In this document: piece by piece, positions 46,748-48,428 of the stretch
Position numbering within the stretch: position 1 is the stretch's first letter
Layout: every line of letters begins with the position of its first letter
Notes under the pieces: model-generated
Database searches by the model: none
Seen by the model: only the letters and a program-made list of their open reading frames with translations
What the model was told of the DNA's origin: nothing
DNA from: Polytrichum commune
Lineage: Eukaryota; Streptophyta; Polytrichopsida; Polytrichales; Polytrichaceae
Assembly (NCBI GenBank): GCA_950295325.1
Contig: OX485804.1
Span: forward strand, 43,402,001-43,450,428
Direction: 5' to 3'
DNA length: 48,428 nucleotides
Position numbers and translations under genes: made by a program

Positions 46748-47689
46748 CCGTAGGTTCATAGCTGGTTCGACACATGTTAGCCGAATAATTAATTAAAGTT
46801 CAGAAAGTAGGTTCGGCACCTTAAAATAGTATATTCATATTATCGGCAATTTTCTCTTTTAATTTTTAAAATTTCGGCTTAAATTCATTTTTAATTTTCT
46901 ATTTAAGCTTATATCTTGTACATCTCTCTTGCATTGAATAACAAGTAAGATGTGAGTGAAGAGTTGAGAATGCTATGTGCTTTATGCAAGTAGAGTGGAG
47001 TTGTGTTCAACAATGCATATGGGATATGTAAACTTTGAGGTGAAGCACTGAGTTAGACTTCATTTTTATAACACGCATAACTTTTGCATAGAGTCTTCAA
47101 ATGACATAAAATTTGTTGGAGGTGAAAGATTACTTGATTTCTAAACTTTTCTTAGACCAACAAAATTCCAAAAAAGTTGATCTTCTATGCACAAATGAGC
47201 TCCGAAAAATTGTTATGAACGCATTTTAATTTTTTGATCTTTACACGGCTGCAATGTTTTGTCCATATCTTTTGCATAAAGACTTATTTTGACACAAAAC
47301 TTGTTGGAGGTGGAAGAAGGATTGATTTCTCAACTTTGTTAGTTGGACAAAATTCTATAAAACTTCATCTTCTATGCTCAATTGGACTCCAAAAATTTGT
47401 GTACAACACATTTGAAAAGCCTCACCTAGAGTCTTGCTACTTCTTAACCCATATTCTTTGTGGACTAATGTAAGTGAGCTTGATTACAAAAGGAGCACCT
47501 TCTCTCTTTCAAAATTCACATAAGCTTCCACTGTAAGTAAAACTCTAGGGAGAAGTAAAAATTTCTTACTTTTCGGCAATTTTGAAAAATAATAAAATAT
47601 ATATTTGGCAAAAAATGCCAATAGTATTCCAAAATTTTAGGCGTCTATTTTTAGAATTATTTTGTGCCGAACCTGCTATTAAACTACGG
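46748..47689. mobile_element. TA-flanked TIR element, CCGTAG family, copy 2
   Basis: The ends are CCGTAGGTTCATAGCTGGTT and, reverse-complemented, CCGTAGTTTAATAGCAGGTT, flanked by TA (46746-46747 and 47690-47691). 942 bp, with GTTCGGCAC and TCGGCAATTTT words near both ends. No transposase frame, but an internal duplication. Tc1/mariner affinity is inferred from the TA. Confidence 0.7.
47084..47415. repeat. Internal duplication of about 175 bp
   Basis: Two direct copies (about 47084-47224 and 47265-47415) share CTTTTGCATA, TTGTTGGAGGTGGAAG, GATTTCT-AACTTT and ATCTTCTATGC. They lie within the CCGTAG element at 46748 and are diverged. Confidence 0.75.
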
Positions 47690-47869
47690 TAATCCTGGGT
47701 CACGGACTGACCCACATGACTGAATAATGTTATGTCATGAAATTGGTAGAACACTCTGGTAACATTGGTTGGAAGGTTCATAAACTAGCTTGGAACCATC
47801 ATGACATTGAGTTTGCACGTATGTGAAGTCATCTTACTAAAGGAGTGATACATCAACAACTCGGGGCAA

Positions 47870-48095
47870 AACCAATGCCCGGGAAGTTTTTGGGCATATA
47901 TATATAGTCGGTCAAGATCCTAGTGATTCTAAATCCAGCCGGTTACATGTTGACATCTTCCGGTTTTGCTTTATTCATTTGAGGTATATTCTTTTATAGA
48001 TTCTTCTTAAACGATCTCCTGAAGTCTCAAACTTCAACCGGTTATTTTTCAAACTCAACCGGTTCATCTGTAACTAACCACCGGTTCTCCTCGAG
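47870..48095 (+). repeat. Dispersed repeat family C, copy 4
   Basis: Begins near CCCGGGAAGTTTTTGGGC, then CGGTCAAGATCCTAGTG, CCGGTTACATGTTGACATC and two AACCGGTT words near 48036 and 48058. It is the best preserved AACCGGTT copy, in the same orientation as the one at 11380. Confidence 0.75.
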
Positions 48096-48231
48096 CAGTG
48101 GGCACAACAACACAAATGAAAGGAAGACAAAATTCCATGTCATCATTCTGCACTCAAACAATAACTTCTATCAACTTCGGGAATATATAACAATTTCTTT
48201 TCTAGAAACCACCTTACACCAGCTTATCTAA

Positions 48232-48428
48232 GGCCCATGCCACACGAGAGCCAAAGGAAGTTTCGCAACTTCCTCCAACATGGCACTTTGCTTTTGAAAA
48301 GTCTCATTTTCCTTGTTTTTCTCCTTATACTGTGGAATTCCAAGCACTAGTGCCTGGTAGTATTGAACTACATTTATTGTGCCATGTCACTCTACATTAT
48401 TGTCAAGTAGATCCCGAAGCAATATCCA
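48232..48428. mobile_element. Possible left end of a Harbinger-like element, cut by the window
   Basis: TAA (48229-48231) is followed by GGCCCATGCCACACGAGAGC, similar to the TIR of the PIF/Harbinger MITEs at 6344 and 20772. The other end would lie outside the window. Confidence 0.35.

Overview
This window looks like nuclear DNA of a land plant. The evidence is one intron-rich gene for a plant-type cyclic nucleotide-gated channel (CNGC) with calmodulin-binding IQ domain, surrounded by typical plant transposons: Ty3/gypsy, hAT-, PIF/Harbinger- and CACTA-type elements, a LINE with an RNase H domain, and a tRNA-like SINE. It is AT-rich and gene-poor. I cannot name the species. I saw no prokaryotic features, rRNA or tRNA genes, or CRISPR arrays.

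Layout. 1-2.3 kb: the 3' part of a decayed gypsy pol gene on the + strand, with a 519-bp hAT-type element inserted in its RNase H part and flanked by a perfect 8-bp target duplication. 2.8-4.9 kb: a large terminal-inverted-repeat (TIR) element holding a second insertion, a small TIR element with an eight-copy palindromic array, and microsatellites. 5.5-7.1 kb: a SINE-like retroposon with a 17-bp target duplication and a PIF/Harbinger MITE. 8.5-9.4 kb: one copy of a dispersed repeat and a long inverted repeat. 11.0-17.2 kb, possibly reaching 20.4 kb: the CNGC gene on the - strand, with seven coding exons and all junctions in phase. 17.3-18.5 kb: a local duplication split by a hAT MITE. 20.7-25.3 kb: a nest of TIR and fold-back elements. 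26.6-30 kb: a decayed LINE on the - strand. 31.4-31.9 and 46.7-47.7 kb: two elements sharing CCGTAG ends and TA duplications. 33-37.4 kb: degenerate, unexplained sequence. 39.6-44.4 kb: a decayed - strand reading region of unknown identity, broken by a CACTA element and a hAT MITE. 47.9-48.4 kb: another dispersed repeat copy and the start of a possible Harbinger-like element.

Function. The only gene that looks intact is the CNGC. Its product should be a plasma-membrane or endomembrane cation channel with six transmembrane segments, a cyclic-nucleotide-binding fold and a calmodulin-binding C-terminus. Its pore is unusual: the position normally held by Gly-Gln-Asn (or a related triplet) reads Thr-Gln-Thr. 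Everything else is mobile DNA or its debris. Several insertions can be put in relative order because they interrupt each other. I found no convincing new multi-gene system. The strongest leads are the odd pore filter, a same-strand repeat family clustered in the CNGC introns, and the unidentified decayed gene at 39.6-44.4 kb.
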